Source: Deltaproteobacteria bacterium
GTDB lineage: Bacteria > Myxococcota_A > Polyangia > Polyangiales > B10-G4
Length of the DNA: 32,669 nucleotides
Direction: 5' to 3'
Assembly: GCA_003647065.1 (NCBI GenBank)
Contig: QMMC01000016.1
Span: 1-32,669, forward strand
A program made the translations under genes and the position numbers. Positions 20,346 through 29,641 of the stretch are shown here, piece by piece (the first letter of the stretch is position 1; each line of letters begins with the position of its first letter). A model generated the notes under the pieces. It was given only the letters and a program-made list of their open reading frames with translations, did not search any database and had not been told where the DNA came from.

Positions 20346-23105
20346 TCAGCGCCCCCGACCGCCGCGCTGGAAGAACGCCACCACGGACTCCCGCTGGGCC
20401 TCGACCCGCGCCGCGCACAATCGCATCGCCTCGAGAGAGGTCGCGAGGTTCCGCGGCCCCCCGGGGAGCTCCGTCACCCGCTCACCGAAGAACGCCTCGG
20501 CCTCATCGGCACGCTCAGCGCTGCAGAATGACATCGTGGCGTAGGGCAGGTACCCCGCCCTCCCCGGCCCAGCGCGCTCGACGAAGGCGTCGAAGTTGTC
20601 GCGGATCCAGGTCCACCCACCGAGGCGGGTCTCGGGCATGCGAAGTTGCCCCATGGGCGGAGTGAAGAGCTCGTTGACGCGCAGGCGCTCGTCGACGGTC
20701 AGGGCGAGGACCCGCGCCGAGAGCGCGGGGTCCCGGGTTCGCACGATGGCGCCAAGGAGCCGGCTGCGCATCGTCGCGTCCTCGGACGCGAAGAACTTCT
20801 CGAGCAAGGCGTCGAAGAACTCCGCGTCACCTTCTTGGACGGCGACCGTCAGGGCGACATCGGCGAGGTTCGGGTCGACGGCGTCGGTGTGGATCTCCCC
20901 GTCGCCGCCGAAGCCGACGTAGGCACGGCCGCGGCGCAATGCCTCGCGGCGCACCGCCGGGTCCTCGACCGTCAAGGCCAAGAACGAGATGACCCTCGCT
21001 CGGAGAAGCTGGGTCTCTCCGTCTTCTTCGCGGCCGCGCCGCGGCTCCCAACGAAGCCGGCGGTAGAGCGGCTGGTAAAGGCGCCGGGCCCAGGCGTCGA
21101 CGCGCGGCCGAAGATCTCCATCGGCGACCCGGTCCCGTGCGAATCCGATGATGTCCATCGGCGCCGTGGCCACCTGCCTGATGTCGTCCCGGGCCATCGG
21201 TGCGAGGGCGCCGAAGACGTCGGCGGCGGACATGGAACCGCTCTCGAAGGCCGCCTTCACGCTGTCGGCGAAGGCCAGGCGCTCACGGGGAGTGAGTGAG
21301 GAAAAACCCCGACGACGCAGAGGCTCGAGCTCGTCGGCGTCCATCGTGAAACGGTAGTAGCCGGACCCGTTGGCGTTGGGCATGACCCAAGTGGGGCAGG
21401 AGTCTCCTTCGAGGGCCATCGTCCCGGTCCCTTCGGAGAGGACGGTGCAGGTCTCCTTCACTTCGTTGCCCACCTGATAGCGGGCGCAGAACGGAATCTG
21501 CCAAGTCTGCTCGGAGCTTCCCGCGGAGCCGACCGGCAAGTACCGGGACTGCGAGAGACGAAGCTCGCGGGCCCCCTCTTCACACCACACGTCGACCGCG
21601 ACCACCGGCACCCCGGGCTGGGTCAGGAAGGAGTTGAACGCGGGCGACACGTCGCGGCCGGCCGCCCGGCTGAGGGAAGCGAGAAGGTCTTCAGCGGTCG
21701 CGGTCCCGAAACGGTGCTCGGCCATGTGCAAGCGCAGCCCCTCGCGGAAGGTATCTTCGCCGAGCAGGCGCTCGAACATCTCGAGGACCCCAGCGCCCTT
21801 CGAATAGGTGATGGCGTCGAAGGCGTTCCGAATGTCGTGGTTGCTCTCGATCGGCTGACGGATGCGCCGGGCGGTCGTGAGGCTGTCGGGGTCCATCGCG
21901 CCCTGGGTCCGAAGCACCTGGCTCACGTCGGCGCCGTACTCGGGATAACGGGCGCGGATGACCTTCGAGGACATCCAGGTGGCGAATGCTTCGTTCAACC
22001 ACAGGTCGTCCCACCACGGCATGGTCACCAGGTTGCCGAACCACATGTGGGCGAGCTCGTGGGCCATCACCGCCGCGAAGGCGCGCTTCTGACTCTCCTC
22101 GGCTTCTTCTTCGTCGACGAGGAGCAGCCACTCGCGGAACGTGACCAGCCCGACGTTCTCCATGGCGCCGGAACCAAAATCGGGAACCGCGACGATGTCG
22201 AGCTTGTCGTAGGGGTACTCGACCCCGAAGTAGCTCTCGAGCTCCGCCAACATCGCCGGCGTCTCGCGAAGCGCGTAGGCGAGGCGCTCCCCCTGGCCCT
22301 TGACCGCCAGACCTCGGAACGGGAGGGGCCGCCGGCGCACGTCGTTCGGCGGGATGGGATCGGCCTCGACCACATCGAGGGGACCGACCGCGAAGGCCAC
22401 GAGGTAGGTGGGCATCGGCTCGGTGGTCGCGAAGTGGACCCGCTTCATGCCGTCGGTCGTCTGCTCCTCGGTCGTCGCCTGAGTATTCGCCGCCGCAACG
22501 TGGTCGGCCTTCACCTCGAGGGTGATGTCGAAGGGAACCTTGAAACGCGGCTCGTCGAAGGACGGGAAGCACCGACGGGCGCTGATCGCCTCGAACTGCG
22601 TAAACGCGTAGCTCTCACCCGCGGTGTCCACCCGATAGAGGCCCTCGAGCTGCCGATTGAAGGGCGCGTCGTACTCGATGTGGATGACCGCGTCGCCGGG
22701 GTGTATCGCCTCCTCGAGGCGGAGGGCGGCAACGCCTTCATCGTCGACCTGCTCCCAGGTGCCAACCATGGCTTCGCCGCCGGCGGGGGTGACCGTCGCT
22801 ACGGTGACGTTGAGGTCTCGGCCGTGGAGCCAGATTACCTCGCGGGCGTGGTCGAGGCTGACGTGGAGGTCGACCACCCCGGAAAAGCGCTCCTCGGTCG
22901 GGATGACCTGGAGGGCAACCTCGTAGCGCCGCGGTGTGATGTCCTCGGGAAGCTTGCCCAGAGGCGGGTCCTCCGCGGCCATGTGGTGGTGCGACTCTAC
23001 GGGCTCCTCCGGAGCGGCGACGGTCGGCCCGGTCGGAACGGGGCTCCCACCACACGCAGCGAAGAAAAAGAGAGAGAAAACGGTGAGCAGACGGGCGGGC
23101 TTCAT
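20346..23105 (-). CDS. M1 family aminopeptidase, lipoprotein
   Basis: Zinc aminopeptidase of 919 residues. The signal MKPARLLTVFSLFFFAACGG has a lipobox with Cys near residue 19, so the enzyme is predicted to be membrane-tethered outside the cytoplasm, unlike cytosolic PepN. The exopeptidase motif GAMEN is at 313-317, and the zinc site HELAH at 349-353 with third ligand Glu372 in LNEAF. The N-terminal beta domain and the long helical C-terminal domain (ERAP1_C-like, from about 550) are both present, as in tricorn-interacting/mammalian-type M1 enzymes. It probably trims peptides in the periplasm or on the cell surface. The ATG at 23105 was chosen because it begins the signal peptide. It is 87 bases downstream of fxsA. 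Confidence 0.94.
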   Translation of the reverse strand: MKPARLLTVFSLFFFAACGGSPVPTGPTVAAPEEPVESHHHMAAEDPPLGKLPEDITPRRYEVALQVIPTEERFSGVVDLHVSLDHAREVIWLHGRDLNVTVATVTPAGGEAMVGTWEQVDDEGVAALRLEEAIHPGDAVIHIEYDAPFNRQLEGLYRVDTAGESYAFTQFEAISARRCFPSFDEPRFKVPFDITLEVKADHVAAANTQATTEEQTTDGMKRVHFATTEPMPTYLVAFAVGPLDVVEADPIPPNDVRRRPLPFRGLAVKGQGERLAYALRETPAMLAELESYFGVEYPYDKLDIVAVPDFGSGAMENVGLVTFREWLLLVDEEEAEESQKRAFAAVMAHELAHMWFGNLVTMPWWDDLWLNEAFATWMSSKVIRARYPEYGADVSQVLRTQGAMDPDSLTTARRIRQPIESNHDIRNAFDAITYSKGAGVLEMFERLLGEDTFREGLRLHMAEHRFGTATAEDLLASLSRAAGRDVSPAFNSFLTQPGVPVVAVDVWCEEGARELRLSQSRYLPVGSAGSSEQTWQIPFCARYQVGNEVKETCTVLSEGTGTMALEGDSCPTWVMPNANGSGYYRFTMDADELEPLRRRGFSSLTPRERLAFADSVKAAFESGSMSAADVFGALAPMARDDIRQVATAPMDIIGFARDRVADGDLRPRVDAWARRLYQPLYRRLRWEPRRGREEDGETQLLRARVISFLALTVEDPAVRREALRRGRAYVGFGGDGEIHTDAVDPNLADVALTVAVQEGDAEFFDALLEKFFASEDATMRSRLLGAIVRTRDPALSARVLALTVDERLRVNELFTPPMGQLRMPETRLGGWTWIRDNFDAFVERAGPGRAGYLPYATMSFCSAERADEAEAFFGERVTELPGGPRNLATSLEAMRLCAARVEAQRESVVAFFQRGGRGR

Positions 23106-23192
23106 GGGGCCGGCTATAGCGCCCATCCGCGGGAACGTCCACGGGGGCGCAGCAATCCCCGAGTGGTGACAGATTGGCGGCTTCAGGCGGCT

Positions 23193-23708
23193 TCAGCCTT
23201 CGACGTCGATCACCTCGCCCTCGACGTCGATGACGCCGGGCATCGCCGGGACGGAGCGTTGGCCTCGGGGTGCGGATCGCGGCGCAGACCGGGGCGCGCC
23301 GGCACCAGGGCCGCCGAGACCGTAGGACACGACGTGCACGGACCCCGCCGCGACGCGGCGTTCGACGGAACGCATGACGAAGCCGGCGATGATGCGCCGA
23401 GTCGGGGGTATCAGGAGCATCAGGCCCGTGAAGTCGGTCAGGACCCCCGGGGTGACCAGGAGCACTCCGCCCACCAGGACGAGCACGCCGCCGAGGACCC
23501 CTTCCTCGGGGACCCGCGCCTCGGCGAGGGCGGCCTGCCACTTCTCGAGGACTCGGAGGCCTTCACGCTTGGCTAGAATGGCGCCAATGGCGCCGGTCGA
23601 AGCGACGATGGCGACCGTCGGCCAGAAGCCGACGCGATCCCCGATGAAGAGCAGGAGGTAGAGTTCGACGAGGGGGACGACAGTGAAGAGAAGGAGGAGC
23701 TTGCCCAC
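23193..23708 (-). CDS. fxsA: FxsA family membrane protein
   Basis: Small inner-membrane protein of about 171 residues from a GTG at 23708; an ATG at 23744 would add 12 residues. The GTG is preferred because VGKLLLLFTVVPLVELYLLL then matches the usual FxsA N-terminus and an AGGG lies eight bases upstream, whereas the ATG has no ribosome site. Family features are ASTGAIGAILAKREGLRVL, and LVTPGVLTDFTGLMLLIPPTR, with about four membrane segments. FxsA was described in E. coli as a suppressor of phage T7 exclusion by the F plasmid; its normal role is unclear. The C-terminal 45 residues are Arg/Ser/Pro/Gly-rich and end with a duplicated VIDVEG. Confidence 0.85.
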   Translation of the reverse strand: MGKLLLLFTVVPLVELYLLLFIGDRVGFWPTVAIVASTGAIGAILAKREGLRVLEKWQAALAEARVPEEGVLGGVLVLVGGVLLVTPGVLTDFTGLMLLIPPTRRIIAGFVMRSVERRVAAGSVHVVSYGLGGPGAGAPRSAPRSAPRGQRSVPAMPGVIDVEGEVIDVEG

Positions 23709-23762
23709 GGCGGCAACCCTAACCACCCCTGAGGCTGTCGTCATCTGCAGCCAGCATATGAG

Positions 23763-25067
23763 CTAGGGCTCGGGAATCTCTCGAAGGGGCGGTTTACCCT
23801 CGGGGCCACAGGCGATCGCACGAACGAGATATGGGAAAGCCATCTCGACGAGGTCGACGCTCGGGTCGAGCTGCTTGCCGAGCCCCTCGGCCACGAGGAC
23901 GGCGATATTGACCACCGTGTAGACGGGATCGATCACCACCCGGTGCTTCCGGAGGACGGCCATCGCGCCGCCGACGATGACGCTCACTTCGACCTCACCG
24001 AGGGCCTTGCCGTAGAAGCCGTCGAAGAACTCGACGATCTCTCCTGCGAAGGCGTAGTAGTCGACGTCCTCGACGGAGGGCGCGTAGACGTAGAAGAGGC
24101 GCGCCAGCTCCTCGCCGTTTCGCTGGGCGAGGGCCATGAAGGTCAGGCACCAGGGCTTGAGCATGTCGTCGGGGATCTCCGCGACGAGACCGAGGTCGAT
24201 CAAGACGAAGTGCCCGTCTGCGGTGAGCAAGATGTTGCCGGGGTGGAGGTCCGCGTGCACGAAGCCGTCTTCGAAGACCATCTTCAACACCGCCTCACCA
24301 CCGCGCCGGGCGAGCTCGGTCCGGTGTCCCCCGACCTTCTCCGGCTCGGTGGCACGGACGCCCTCGACCAGCTCCATCGTCAGGACCTGCGCCGTGCAGA
24401 GGTCCTCGTGCAATGCCGGCACCTCCACGCCGTCGATCTCGGCGAAGCTCGCCGCGAAGCGTCGGTTGTTCCCGGCCTCGAGGCGGAAGTCGAGCTGGTC
24501 ATGCATCGCCTTCGAAAATCGCGCGAGCGCACCGGGCAGCGAGAGGGGTCGGAGCTGCGGGAACAAGTTCAGGAACCGCACCCCGAGGCCCATCAGGATG
24601 AGGTCTCGTTCGATCTGGGTACGCGCTTCGGGGCGCTGCACTTTGACCGCGACAGCTTCTCCGGTGTCGAGGCGCCCCCGATGCACCTGTGCGACAGACG
24701 CCGCCGCGATGGGGGTCTCGTCGATTTCGACGAGCCGCGCCCGGGCCGTCGCGCTGAGCTCCCGGGATAGCGTCTCGTCGATTGCCGAGAAAGGCCCGGG
24801 GGGCACGGCATCTTGGAGCCGCGAGAGCGCGGCGATGACGCCCGGGGGAATGAGGTCCGGCCGCGTGCTCAGGATTTGGCCGAACTTGACGTAGGTGGCG
24901 CCCAGCCGTTCGAGCATGCGTGCGAGCTCGGTGCCGGCGAGGTGCTCTTCTTGCTCCGGGCCGAGATGGGCAGCGACGGCCCGGGCCGCTGCCCATCGAT
25001 AGACCGCTGCCCAGAAGACCCAGAAGACCCAGAAGAACCGGAAGGTGAGGAGTACGGCGCTCTGCAT
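23763..25067 (-). CDS. UbiB/ABC1 (ADCK) family atypical kinase
   Basis: A 434-residue member of the UbiB family of atypical protein kinase-like ATPases. KFGQ is at 61-64 (KFGQILSTRPDLIP), followed by the Ala-rich loop (IAAASVAQVH), the lysine strand AVAVKVQRP, the catalytic-like DLHPGN and the DLG-equivalent IDLGLVAEI. UbiB proteins support quinone or isoprenoid-lipid metabolism at the membrane. The first 30 residues are strongly hydrophobic and aromatic (FFWVFWVFWAAVY), an N-terminal membrane anchor; UbiB itself carries its helices at the C-terminus. The gene lies 15 bases after the DUF2007-like gene and 18 to 54 bases before fxsA, within a likely operon. A quinone link is possible but no ubi/men genes are adjacent. 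Confidence 0.92.
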   Translation of the reverse strand: MQSAVLLTFRFFWVFWVFWAAVYRWAAARAVAAHLGPEQEEHLAGTELARMLERLGATYVKFGQILSTRPDLIPPGVIAALSRLQDAVPPGPFSAIDETLSRELSATARARLVEIDETPIAAASVAQVHRGRLDTGEAVAVKVQRPEARTQIERDLILMGLGVRFLNLFPQLRPLSLPGALARFSKAMHDQLDFRLEAGNNRRFAASFAEIDGVEVPALHEDLCTAQVLTMELVEGVRATEPEKVGGHRTELARRGGEAVLKMVFEDGFVHADLHPGNILLTADGHFVLIDLGLVAEIPDDMLKPWCLTFMALAQRNGEELARLFYVYAPSVEDVDYYAFAGEIVEFFDGFYGKALGEVEVSVIVGGAMAVLRKHRVVIDPVYTVVNIAVLVAEGLGKQLDPSVDLVEMAFPYLVRAIACGPEGKPPLREIPEP

Positions 25068-25082
25068 GGGCCCTCGAACAGC

Positions 25083-25529
25083 TCAGCGGAGCGCCAGCAG
25101 CGTCCAGATGATCACGAGGGTCAGGGCGACCCCGGCGATGACCGTACCGCCGAAGGATCGCTTCGGCTCGTCGGCGCCTCGCTTGGGCGGCCCCTCGCGA
25201 TAGGGGCCTGCCCCAGCATCGTGGATCGCCCGTGGGTCACCATAGTCGGCGTGGTCCGCAGTGCGCAGAAACGAGGCCTCGTCATCGTCGACGAGTTCCA
25301 CGTCTTCTTCGTCGAGGGCCTCGATGAGCTCGGACGCCTCCACGGCACGGCTCTCGAGGACCTGCAAGTGAATCGTGACGAACGCCCCGACTTGACCGAA
25401 GAGCGCGCTGTGGTTGGCGCCCGCGATCGTTGCCTCGATCCCCTCCTGGGCGAGGATGTCCTTCAGGACCTCCGCGCGCACCGGGTCCTGAATCGTCGCA
25501 ATGGTGACGAAGCGATCCCGGCGCGCCAT
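25083..25529 (-). CDS. DUF2007-like protein with C-terminal membrane helix
   Basis: A 148-residue protein. Residues 8-75 (FVTIATIQDPVRAEVLKDIL..EGIEATI) resemble the DUF2007 'putative signal-transducing' fold, a small alpha/beta domain whose function is unknown. An acidic linker (residues 72-90) and a Gly/Pro/Lys stretch lead to one hydrophobic helix at the C-terminus (GTVIAGVALTLVIIWTLLAL), so it is probably tail-anchored. Its ATG at 25529 sits one base after the fadD stop triplet, so the two are almost certainly co-transcribed and coupled. Family assignment is moderate. Confidence 0.72.
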   Translation of the reverse strand: MARRDRFVTIATIQDPVRAEVLKDILAQEGIEATIAGANHSALFGQVGAFVTIHLQVLESRAVEASELIEALDEEDVELVDDDEASFLRTADHADYGDPRAIHDAGAGPYREGPPKRGADEPKRSFGGTVIAGVALTLVIIWTLLALR

Positions 25530-25530
25530 C

Positions 25531-27309
25531 TCACCCGTAGAGTGCGTCGAGGTCGTCGCCGTAGGCCTTCATGACGATACGTCGTTTGAGCTTCATGGTC
25601 GGGGTGAGCATGTCGTTCTCGGTCGTGAAGTCCTCGGCGATGAGCTTGAACTTTCGCACCTTCTCGAACTGCTTGAATCCCGAGGAGTGCTCGTCGAGCT
25701 CCTTGGTCATGAGCTCGGCCACCTTCGGATCGGTGAGCAGATCGCCGGTGATGCCGTTGTCCTTGCCCCACTTCTCGAGGGACACCATGTCCGGGACGAT
25801 GATCGCCACGTTGAACGGCTTGTTCATGCCGTTGATCATGACGCTCGCTATGAAGGGAGAGAGCTTGAGCTGCTCCTCGAGGGGCCCGGGGACGACGTAC
25901 TTGCCGTTTTCGAGCTTGTACTGCTCCTTGATGCGTCCGGTGATGTAAACAAAACCGTCATCGTCGATGCGACCCATGTCGCCGGTCCGGAAGCCCCCGT
26001 CGTCGGTGAAGACCTTCGCGTCCTCTTCGGGCAGCTCGTTGTAGCCCTTCATGATGTTGTGGCCGTAGACGACGATCTCGCCGTTGACGGGGTCCTTGGT
26101 GACCTCCTTGTCGATCTTGACCTCGACCCCCGGGATCGGCTTGCCGATCGAGCCGATCCTCCGCGACCCGGGCCAGTTCGCGGTGGCGATGGGCGAGGTC
26201 TCGGTCAGGCCGTACCCCTCGTAGACGGTGATCCCGAGGTTATCGATGAAGATCGCGATGTCCTTGTTGATGGCGGCGCCGCCGCTGAAGGCGTACTTGA
26301 GCCTTCCCCCGAAGCGGTCCCGGACCTTGGAGAAAACCAGTTTGTCGAAGATGCCGTGCTTGAAGTCGGCCCAGCCACTCGACTTGCTCTCGGCCGCGAG
26401 GGCGCGGCGGTGGTCCTCGTTGGCGATGGCGGCATCAAAGAGCGCCTTCTTGACGCCCCCCTCATCGGCCATGCGCTTCTGGAGCCCGTCGTAGATCTTG
26501 TTGAAGATACGAGGAACGCTGACCAGCAACGTCGGTTGCACCTCGGCAAGGTTCACGATGATCTTGTCGACCGCTTCTGCAATTCCGAGGGACGCACCCA
26601 TCGAAAAGAGCCCGTGCAACTCGACCGTCTGACCGAAGGAGTGGGCCCACGGGAGGAAAGAGAGCGAGCGATCGTCGGCCGACATCGGAAAGACGTCGTG
26701 GATGGCGCTCACGTTGTAGGCGAGGTTCTTGTGGGTGAGCAGAACGCCCTTGGGCATTCCCGTCGTCCCGGACGTGTAGATGAAGCCGGCGACATCGTCG
26801 GGGGAGACGTCGACGATCTCGGCCGGCTTTTCCTCGCCGCGGGCGAGGAGATCTTCCCACCCGATCGAATTGTCGTCGCCCTTGCCGTCGATGACGACCA
26901 ACTGTTCGAGCTTGGGGAGGTCACCGCGGAACGACTGGATGCGATCGCGAATGCCCTCGTTCGCCGCGAAGACGACCTTCGCGCCGCAGTTCTCGAGGAT
27001 GAACTTCCAGTCCTTGTCGAGCTGGGACTCGTACATCGGAACGAACTGTGCGCCGAGGCCATAGCTCGCGTAGGCCCCGATGGCCCACTCGGGGCGGTTG
27101 TTCGCAATGATTGCGACCCGGTCACCCTTGACCACGCCGACGTCGGCAAGGCCGCCCCGGAGAGCGTCGACGCTCTTGGCGAACTCGGCGTAGGTCGACC
27201 AGTTCCACGTCCCCCCCTTCTTCACGCCGAAGAGCGGATTTTGACCATACTCCTTGGTCGCGTGGCGGTAGATGTCGACTAGGGTCTGAAAGCGTGGTTG
27301 GAACGCCAT
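25531..27309 (-). CDS. long-chain acyl-CoA ligase (AMP-forming)
   Basis: ANL-superfamily adenylating enzyme of 592 residues. The phosphate loop is YTSGTTGMPKGV (178-189), followed by YGLTETSP, TGDMGRIDDDGFVYITGR and a C-terminal catalytic-lysine region (TPTMKLKRR). The N-terminus (TYAEFAKSVDALRGGL, VAIIANNRPEW) and length agree with FadD/FadD15-type long-chain fatty acyl-CoA synthetases. It activates a fatty acid with ATP and CoA for degradation, phospholipid use or modification. The ATG at 27309 has AGAGGA eight bases upstream. It follows the kinase gene by 103 bases, a gap with a GC hairpin (27331-27353) but no T-run, and leads directly into the DUF2007-like gene. Confidence 0.94.
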   Translation of the reverse strand: MAFQPRFQTLVDIYRHATKEYGQNPLFGVKKGGTWNWSTYAEFAKSVDALRGGLADVGVVKGDRVAIIANNRPEWAIGAYASYGLGAQFVPMYESQLDKDWKFILENCGAKVVFAANEGIRDRIQSFRGDLPKLEQLVVIDGKGDDNSIGWEDLLARGEEKPAEIVDVSPDDVAGFIYTSGTTGMPKGVLLTHKNLAYNVSAIHDVFPMSADDRSLSFLPWAHSFGQTVELHGLFSMGASLGIAEAVDKIIVNLAEVQPTLLVSVPRIFNKIYDGLQKRMADEGGVKKALFDAAIANEDHRRALAAESKSSGWADFKHGIFDKLVFSKVRDRFGGRLKYAFSGGAAINKDIAIFIDNLGITVYEGYGLTETSPIATANWPGSRRIGSIGKPIPGVEVKIDKEVTKDPVNGEIVVYGHNIMKGYNELPEEDAKVFTDDGGFRTGDMGRIDDDGFVYITGRIKEQYKLENGKYVVPGPLEEQLKLSPFIASVMINGMNKPFNVAIIVPDMVSLEKWGKDNGITGDLLTDPKVAELMTKELDEHSSGFKQFEKVRKFKLIAEDFTTENDMLTPTMKLKRRIVMKAYGDDLDALYG

Positions 27310-27412
27310 GGGGAAGATCCTCTGTTGGTGGCCCGCGAGGGGGCTCAGCGGGCGCCGGAATCTACCTCCTGAAGGGCATGGAGTCGAGGTGAGCCCACGG
27401 CCGGGCCGGGCT

Positions 27413-29581
27413 TCAGAACCCCGGGTCGGCCACGAACCCCGAACCCATCGACCGGCGCATCCTCGGGGAACGCATCCCGCTACCGCGCATGCCAGCGCGG
27501 TCGTCGCCATTGGCGCGCGATCGGGCCCCGGCTTCTTCGGGCCTGGGGTCTCCCGGGTCCTCGGCTCCCTGCGCTTCGGCCCCTTCGTCGGCCCCGACCA
27601 TGGCTTCAGGGCCGGCTCCCTCGGGTTCGACCGGCGGGGAAACCTGCGGCTCCTGGGGCTCCTCCAGAGCCCCACCCGTGGGGCCCTCAGTGCTCATTGT
27701 GTTAGAGCGCCGGACGGAATCGTGGCCCTCGGGGTCGCTGAACCAGGCCGACGCCGCGAGGATGCCAACGAGGACCAAGACCGCGACCGCCACGAGGACG
27801 ACCGCCACGTTGGGCTTTGGGGGGCCGACGCTAGCGAGCGAATCATCGCTCTCCTCGCGGGCACCGGGCAGCGCGATCCGCGCCACCACCTCTTCGCTGG
27901 TGTCGAGCTCAGGACCGGCCGCGATCTCTTCTTCGAAGAGGGTCTCCATGTAGCTGGCGATGGTGGCCGAAGAGACGACATCTCCCCGCTTCTGGAGGAA
28001 ACGCGACAGCGCTTCATGAAAGTCTGCGGCCGTCTTATAGCGGTCGGCCAGGGTCTTCGCGACCGCCTTCTGGATGATCTCGTCCAGCTCGGGCGGTACA
28101 TCGTCGCGGATCCCCGAAACGAGGGGCACGTCGTCCTCGATGATCGCCTTGAACGTTTCGTACTGGGTCTCGCGCTTGAAAAGCGACTTCGCGACGAGTG
28201 CCTCCCAGAGGCAGACGCCGAGGGAGAAGACGTCCGCCCGCCCATCCACCGCCCGCCCCGTGCACTGCTGGGGCGACATGTAGTTGAACTTGCCTTTGAC
28301 CGTCCCGGAATCCGTCTCTTCTTTGGTAGTGCGGCCCTTGGCGACCCCGAAGTCGAGCAGCTTGATCACACCGTCGTAGCTCACCATGACGTTGTGCGGG
28401 CTGACATCACGATGGACGATGTTGAGGGGCCGGCCGCGGCCGTCCCGCGTCCGGTGGGCCGAGTCGAGGGCCTCGGCGACCTGGGCTACGACCTTCACGA
28501 CCACATTGACCGGGAGCGTTTCACCCCGTGACTTTGCGCGGCGGGTCAGGTCCCGCATCGACACACCGTCGACCCACTCGAGAGCCATGAAGTAACGGCC
28601 GCGCTCTTTGCCGAACTCATAGACGTGGCAGATGTTCGGGTGCGTGAGGCGCATGGAGAGGCGCCCCTCGTTGGTGAACATCTCCTCGAAGCCGGTCAGA
28701 TCGACGAGTTGTTCGCGGGCCAACTTGACGACCACGTTGCGCACGCCGCCACCGGCGGTCTCTTCCCGGGCAAGGAAAATCTCCGCCATACCGCCCATGG
28801 CGAGGCGACCGAGAATTTGATACCGGCCGAAGCGGGCCACCGAAGGCGGAGCCGACGGACCGAGGCTCATGGCGGGGGGCATCTCCGAGTCGAGGGTCAC
28901 CTCGAAGTCGGCGGTGTCGATCGGGGCGGGGAGCGGAATGGGGGCCGAATGTTCGCCATCGACGTAGCCCGGGGGACGCATCGTCACATCGGCCAACGCC
29001 GCGATGCTGGCTGCACTCGGCATGGGTATTTTGGTCCCCGGGTTGAGCGCAGCTTTGCTCGGTGCCGCGCCGGAGGACGCGTCGCTACCGGTGGCCGAGG
29101 CCGAATCCGTGGCCGAATCCGTGGCCGAATCCGTCTCCGTCTCCGTGGCCGAATCCGTCTCCGTCTCCGTGGCCGAATCCGTCTCCGAGGCCGTCTCCGA
29201 GGCCGAATCCGTCTCCGTCTCCGAGGCCGAATCCGTCTCCGTGGCCGTGGCCGAATCCGTGGCCGAATTCTGCGCGGGGGACGGTCGCAATGGGGGGATG
29301 GCCCTCGCGCCCGATTCCGTAACCTGAGGGCCGAGGGGTCCCCGGACCGGGGCCACCTTGCTTCCACCCGCCGATGGGGACGACTTCTTGGGGGTCGCGG
29401 CGAAGTCACTCGCCGCCGAAGCCTCAGTCCCGCTCCCGAGGCGTACCTTCTTCGACCCGTCGCCGGCGGCGACCTTCTTTCGAGCTAGGGCCGAGGGAGC
29501 GGGAGGCATGAACCCGGGCCCGGCGCTCGCCGTCCCAGCCTCTTCAACCCCATCCCCCGGGGACTTGGGCGACCCCGCCAT
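27413..29581 (-). CDS. transmembrane Ser/Thr protein kinase with Ser/Thr-acidic tract
   Basis: A 722-residue eukaryotic-like kinase. Residues 1-250 are low-complexity, including a 60-residue tract (about 106-168) built only of Ser, Thr, Ala, Glu and Asp. The kinase domain spans about 252-525: Gly loop LAMGGMAEIFLA (260-271), Lys286, HRD 390-392, DFG 410-412. The loop reads HRDVSPHN, Ser replacing the usual Lys, as in the other kinase here. One membrane helix (about 592-614) leads to a 108-residue Pro/Glu/Arg-rich external tail with no sensor fold. The ATG at 29581 was chosen over a TTG at 29626; either is plausible. The lipoprotein gene lies 60 bases upstream, and a TPR/PEGA-like gene before that, on the same strand. 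Confidence 0.9.
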   Translation of the reverse strand: MAGSPKSPGDGVEEAGTASAGPGFMPPAPSALARKKVAAGDGSKKVRLGSGTEASAASDFAATPKKSSPSAGGSKVAPVRGPLGPQVTESGARAIPPLRPSPAQNSATDSATATETDSASETETDSASETASETDSATETETDSATETETDSATDSATDSASATGSDASSGAAPSKAALNPGTKIPMPSAASIAALADVTMRPPGYVDGEHSAPIPLPAPIDTADFEVTLDSEMPPAMSLGPSAPPSVARFGRYQILGRLAMGGMAEIFLAREETAGGGVRNVVVKLAREQLVDLTGFEEMFTNEGRLSMRLTHPNICHVYEFGKERGRYFMALEWVDGVSMRDLTRRAKSRGETLPVNVVVKVVAQVAEALDSAHRTRDGRGRPLNIVHRDVSPHNVMVSYDGVIKLLDFGVAKGRTTKEETDSGTVKGKFNYMSPQQCTGRAVDGRADVFSLGVCLWEALVAKSLFKRETQYETFKAIIEDDVPLVSGIRDDVPPELDEIIQKAVAKTLADRYKTAADFHEALSRFLQKRGDVVSSATIASYMETLFEEEIAAGPELDTSEEVVARIALPGAREESDDSLASVGPPKPNVAVVLVAVAVLVLVGILAASAWFSDPEGHDSVRRSNTMSTEGPTGGALEEPQEPQVSPPVEPEGAGPEAMVGADEGAEAQGAEDPGDPRPEEAGARSRANGDDRAGMRGSGMRSPRMRRSMGSGFVADPGF
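29091..29269 (-). repeat. degenerate hexamer/12-mer repeats encoding SATD/SETE tract
   Basis: About 29 hexamers drawn from GGCCGA, ATCCGT, CTCCGT and GTGGCC-like units (plus strand) run without interruption, many as GGCCGAATCCGT. On the minus strand they encode the Ser/Ala/Thr/Glu/Asp tract in the kinase N-terminus. The frame is kept throughout, which suggests selection on the protein while the unit number can drift. Confidence 0.85.
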
Positions 29582-29641
29582 CCCTGGAAGGATACACGGT
29601 TTTTTGGTTTTTGGTTCTCTTCCCAAGATCGAACGCCCGGA

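Noticed and set aside
27331-27353. Hairpin GCCCGC/GCGGGC between the kinase and fadD genes
   Set aside because: No T-run on either strand, so not called as an intrinsic terminator.
29091-29269. Possible CRISPR-like array from regular repeats
   Set aside because: Units are 6-12 bases, contiguous with no spacers, and in frame within a kinase gene.
29004-29327. Open frames across the repeat tract on the plus strand (VAESVSVS, PWPNPSPS products)
   Set aside because: They arise from the hexamer repeats on the antisense strand of the kinase gene.
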